Shown here: positions 61,799 through 64,000 of the stretch, piece after piece
Layout: each line of letters begins with the position of its first letter
Position numbering within the stretch: position 1 is the first letter of the stretch
DNA from: Variovorax sp. SG517
GTDB taxonomy: Bacteria; Pseudomonadota; Gammaproteobacteria; Burkholderiales; Burkholderiaceae_C
Reading direction: 5' to 3'
Assembly: GCF_013376045.1 (NCBI RefSeq)
Contig: NZ_JABMJG010000001.1
Coordinates: 620,001-684,000, forward strand
Length of the DNA stretch: 64,000 nucleotides
Program-made: the position numbers and the translations under genes
The notes under the pieces: generated by a model
The model's input: only the letters and a program-made list of their open reading frames with translations
Databases searched by the model: none
What the model was told of the DNA's origin: nothing

Positions 61799-61823
61799 CT
61801 GTCTTCTTTCTTTTCTCTCTTCC

Positions 61824-62354
61824 TCAGAGCTCGCTGCCGTCGCGCAGCTGCCGCGCCTTGTAGACCAGCCGCACGCTCGCCCGGCGCGGATCGCCCGACT
61901 GCTGCTGCACGTAGATGTCGGTGTCGTTGCTCACCCATGCGGCATACGCGCTGCCGGGGTCGCGCGACGACAGCTCGCTGCCGAACGCGCCTCGGCCCCA
62001 TTGCACCAGCGCCGTGAAGGCCGATGAGCCGGCGTCAGGCGTGGATTGCGCGGAGGCCACGTACTCGACGCGCCGCAGCTCTGAAGCCGCGAAGAAGAAG
62101 GTCGGCTCGAACAGCAGGCCCGCCATCTCGACCGGCGCCGCGCGCCATGAGCCCACGAGGCCGCCGCTCAGGCGCTGCGGCCTCTGCACCCGCTCGGCGG
62201 CGGGCAGCGCGGCCTGAAGTTCCTCCGCCGACATGCCGAGCCGCACGCCGGGCGGCAGGGCCTGCGCGTGCACGGCTGCCGCAGCGAAAAGAGCAGCGCT
62301 CATGGCGAGCGCACGAAGAAGGATCGAGGGAGAAGGAAGTCGCACGTCGGGCAT
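61824..62354 (-). CDS. Exported protein of unknown function
   Basis: A 176-residue protein from ATG 62354 with a signal peptide (hydrophobic AMSAALFAAAAVHAQA). The mature part has SAEELQAALPAAERV and GLVGSWRAAPVEMAGLLFEPTFFFA, a pattern like small periplasmic proteins with a repeat of strands. I do not recognise a named family. The start is not certain, since ATG 62456 is also in frame. Confidence 0.65.
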   Translation of the reverse strand: MPDVRLPSPSILLRALAMSAALFAAAAVHAQALPPGVRLGMSAEELQAALPAAERVQRPQRLSGGLVGSWRAAPVEMAGLLFEPTFFFAASELRRVEYVASAQSTPDAGSSAFTALVQWGRGAFGSELSSRDPGSAYAAWVSNDTDIYVQQQSGDPRRASVRLVYKARQLRDGSEL

Positions 62355-62511
62355 CGGGAGGAAGGAAGGCGGCGGCAGCGTGGGACCGCAAGTATCGCGC
62401 GGAGTTCCGATGCGCCGCCGCGCCCGTCCATCAGTCCTCGATGAAGACCTCTTCATGGAGGCGCGGCCGCTTCATTACCGTTCGTCCATGTTGGATTGCC
62501 GGGCGCCAGGC

Positions 62512-63123
62512 TCAGGCCAGCAGCGGCAGCCGCAGCGTGAGCCCCAGCACGCCGCCCTCGCGGGGCGCCGAGTAGATGCGCCCGCCGTGGTGTCCCGCGA
62601 TGCGCTCGCAGGCCCTGGCACTGGCCGCCACGGCTGCGGAGAGCTTGCTGTCGAAGAACCTTGCGAGCGGCGGATGCGCGTCGACGGCGTCGAGGTCGCG
62701 CCAGTGGATCACCGCCTGCTGGCCGTCGGCATGCGCCGAGACCTGAAGCGTCGAGCCGGTGCGCATCACGCTGGCCGCGTAGGCCGTGACCTTCGCGAGC
62801 AGTTCGCGCAATTCGGCCTCGATCGCGAACACGCGCACCGCTTCCTGCGGCAGCCGGATGTCGACGCGGATGGTCTTGGCATCGGCCCCGGCCTCGGCGA
62901 AAGCCGCATCGAGCAGCGACCGAATGTCCTGCGCCCGGCTCTCGACCAGGCGCTGCCGCGCTTCCTCGCGCGCCTGCTGCGCGGACTCGCGAGCCTTCGC
63001 GCCCTGGCGCAGGTTGGCGACGAACAGCGAGAACATCGTGCCGACCACGCCGCCGAGCCCCAGCAGGATCACCCCGGCGATGACGGCCCCGAGGTTGCCC
63101 GATTGCAACTGCGCCCCGCTCAT
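62512..63123 (-). CDS. Membrane-anchored protein with degenerate kinase-type ATPase domain
   Basis: A 203-residue protein from ATG 63123. One N-terminal helix (about 10-35; AVIAGVILLGLGGVVGTMFSLFV), a coiled coil (about 40-70), then a domain whose end (AGHHGGRIYSAPREGGVLGLTLRLPL) looks like the last part of a histidine-kinase ATPase domain. No phospho-accepting His box or normal N-box (Asn) is seen. It may be a non-catalytic partner of a kinase. The start overlaps the lipoprotein stop by one base. Confidence 0.65.
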   Translation of the reverse strand: MSGAQLQSGNLGAVIAGVILLGLGGVVGTMFSLFVANLRQGAKARESAQQAREEARQRLVESRAQDIRSLLDAAFAEAGADAKTIRVDIRLPQEAVRVFAIEAELRELLAKVTAYAASVMRTGSTLQVSAHADGQQAVIHWRDLDAVDAHPPLARFFDSKLSAAVAASARACERIAGHHGGRIYSAPREGGVLGLTLRLPLLA

Positions 63124-63359
63124 CAGCGCGCTCCCGGAGGCTGCGGTCCGGGTTCGCCCGGCACCCCGCGCGCGCAGCTTTGCGGCACGGGGGCACCCTC
63201 GGCGGGGCACATGCCCCATCCGGGAGGCGGCGGCCTGCGGGCGTCGCCGAAGAGCATCGGCGGGGGCGGACGATAGGGCATGGGTGACGGGGGAAGCACG
63301 ATGCAGCCGGTCAGCCCGAAGGACGCCAGTGCGCCCGCGAGGAGTCGGATTCGGTTCAT
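63123..63359 (-). CDS. Small Pro-rich lipoprotein
   Basis: A 78-residue protein from ATG 63359. The lipobox LTGC (Cys at about 19) follows a short hydrophobic run; the rest is Pro- and Gly-rich (PSPMPYRPPPPM). No family recognised. It is one base out of step with, and coupled to, the gene at 62512. Confidence 0.68.
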   Translation of the reverse strand: MNRIRLLAGALASFGLTGCIVLPPSPMPYRPPPPMLFGDARRPPPPGWGMCPAEGAPVPQSCARGVPGEPGPQPPGAR

Positions 63360-63401
63360 TGGTCGAGGTTCGATGCTGGATGAATGAAGGCGTGGAAAGC
63401 G

Positions 63402-63454
63402 AAAAAGCCGCGCGGAAGAAAAAGGGCAGCGCATGCCCCTTCCTCCCGCGCGGC
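63402..63454 (-). terminator. Rho-independent terminator of the porin gene
   Basis: GCCGCGCGG (63407-63415) pairs with CCGCGCGGC (63446-63454), with an inner AAGGGC/GCCCCTT pairing. On the minus strand a run of five T follows. Confidence 0.75.
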
Positions 63455-63466
63455 GCGCGTCCGTCG

Positions 63467-64000
63467 TCAGAACGCGTGGCGGATACCGAAGTCGTAGCCG
63501 GTGGAAGAACGCGGCAGGCCCGTGTAGCCCGTGCCCGTGCTGCCGTAGCCCGTCGTGCTCGCCGACACCAGGCTGCCCGTGTAGTTCGCGTCGTTGCGGT
63601 TGTTCACCCGCGCCACCGTCGCATACAGCGCCGTGCGCTTGGACAGGTTGTGCACGTAGCCGATCGCGAACTTGCGCGCCAGCGGGTCCTCGCCCGTGAT
63701 GCCCGCCCCGCCCTCGTTGTAGCGAACCTGCGAGTACGACGCGCGGATCAGCCCCGCGCCCACCGGCACGGTCGCGCCGATCAGGTAGCCGTTGTAGCTG
63801 TCGTGCGTGTTGCCCAGCGCCGTGTCGAACTTGTTCTTCACGTTCGACAGCTCCCCGAACAGCTTCACCGGACCGAAGTCGTACGAAGCACCCAGGTTGA
63901 TGGTCTGCACCTTGCGCTCCAGCGTGGTGGTGTCCGCCGCGATGCTCTGGCCCACGCCCAGGGCGACGTCCAGCGGGCCGTTGGCGTAGCCGAAGCGACC
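63467..64000 (-). CDS. Gram-negative porin, C-terminal part (runs off the window)
   Basis: The last 177 residues of an outer-membrane trimeric porin of the betaproteobacterial type. The reading frame stays open to the window edge, so the 5' end is missing. Visible beta-strand motifs include INLGASYDFGPVKLFGELSNVK and RKFAIGYVHNLSKRTALYATV, and the protein ends in Phe (GIRHAF), the outer-membrane sorting signal. It lets small hydrophilic solutes through the outer membrane. Confidence 0.92.
   Translation of the reverse strand, partial: GRFGYANGPLDVALGVGQSIAADTTTLERKVQTINLGASYDFGPVKLFGELSNVKNKFDTALGNTHDSYNGYLIGATVPVGAGLIRASYSQVRYNEGGAGITGEDPLARKFAIGYVHNLSKRTALYATVARVNNRNDANYTGSLVSASTTGYGSTGTGYTGLPRSSTGYDFGIRHAF

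Overview
The window looks like a chromosomal segment from a betaproteobacterium of the family Comamonadaceae, most likely Variovorax or a close relative. This rests on the high G+C, on gene order (pilB-pilC-pilD-coaE, zapD-yacG, argJ-secA-dciA, rplU-rpmA-obgE-proB, ureA-ureJ-ureB-ureC-ureE-ureF-ureG) and on protein style. It is an inference, not a database match. About 63 protein genes and one tRNA fill nearly all of the sequence. No stretch over 300 bases lacks a gene. I see no rRNA, CRISPR array, insertion sequence or phage.

Layout. 1-2.6 kb: end of a glycerol-3-phosphate uptake operon (ugpE, ugpC, ugpQ). 2.7-9.3 kb: a large MscS-type channel, an Lrp-type regulator divergent from a three-gene ABC importer plus a GNAT acetyltransferase, and a small membrane protein. 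9.4-13.6 kb: hemA, prfA, prmC, grxD and a cupin. 13.7-18.8 kb: a CBS/CorC membrane protein, a lytic transglycosylase with proS, then rppH and a lipoprotein. 18.8-23.2 kb: proB, obgE, rpmA and rplU on the minus strand, then a polyprenyl synthase and tRNA-Pro(CGG). 23.2-27.8 kb: type IV pilus genes pilB, pilC, pilD, then coaE.

27.9-36.1 kb holds O-acetylation genes (an MBOAT/SGNH pair and two tandem OafA-SGNH acyltransferases) set among the housekeeping genes coaE, zapD, yacG and a Nudix gene. 36.1-41.5 kb: a DUF815-type ATPase, argJ, secA and a DciA-like gene. 41.5-47.7 kb is an accessory amino-acid cluster: an ornithine-cyclodeaminase-family dehydrogenase, two threonine-synthase-like PLP enzymes, a DauR/YheO-type regulator, a Bug-type binding protein and a LysR regulator. 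Several inverted repeats lie in its promoters.

48.5-58.3 kb is the most unusual part. A 1199-residue protein joins an NCS1 (purine/pyrimidine/allantoin/hydantoin-type) permease to a cysteine-rich cluster, a histidine kinase and a receiver. It overlaps a LuxR-type response regulator and is transcribed away from a urease operon that has every usual gene except ureD. I think this transporter-sensor controls nitrogen-compound use, possibly urease, but that is inference. 58.3-61.8 kb: a KaiC-like double ATPase translationally coupled to a hybrid histidine kinase, with no kaiA or kaiB nearby. The window ends with three small envelope-type genes and the 3' end of a porin gene.
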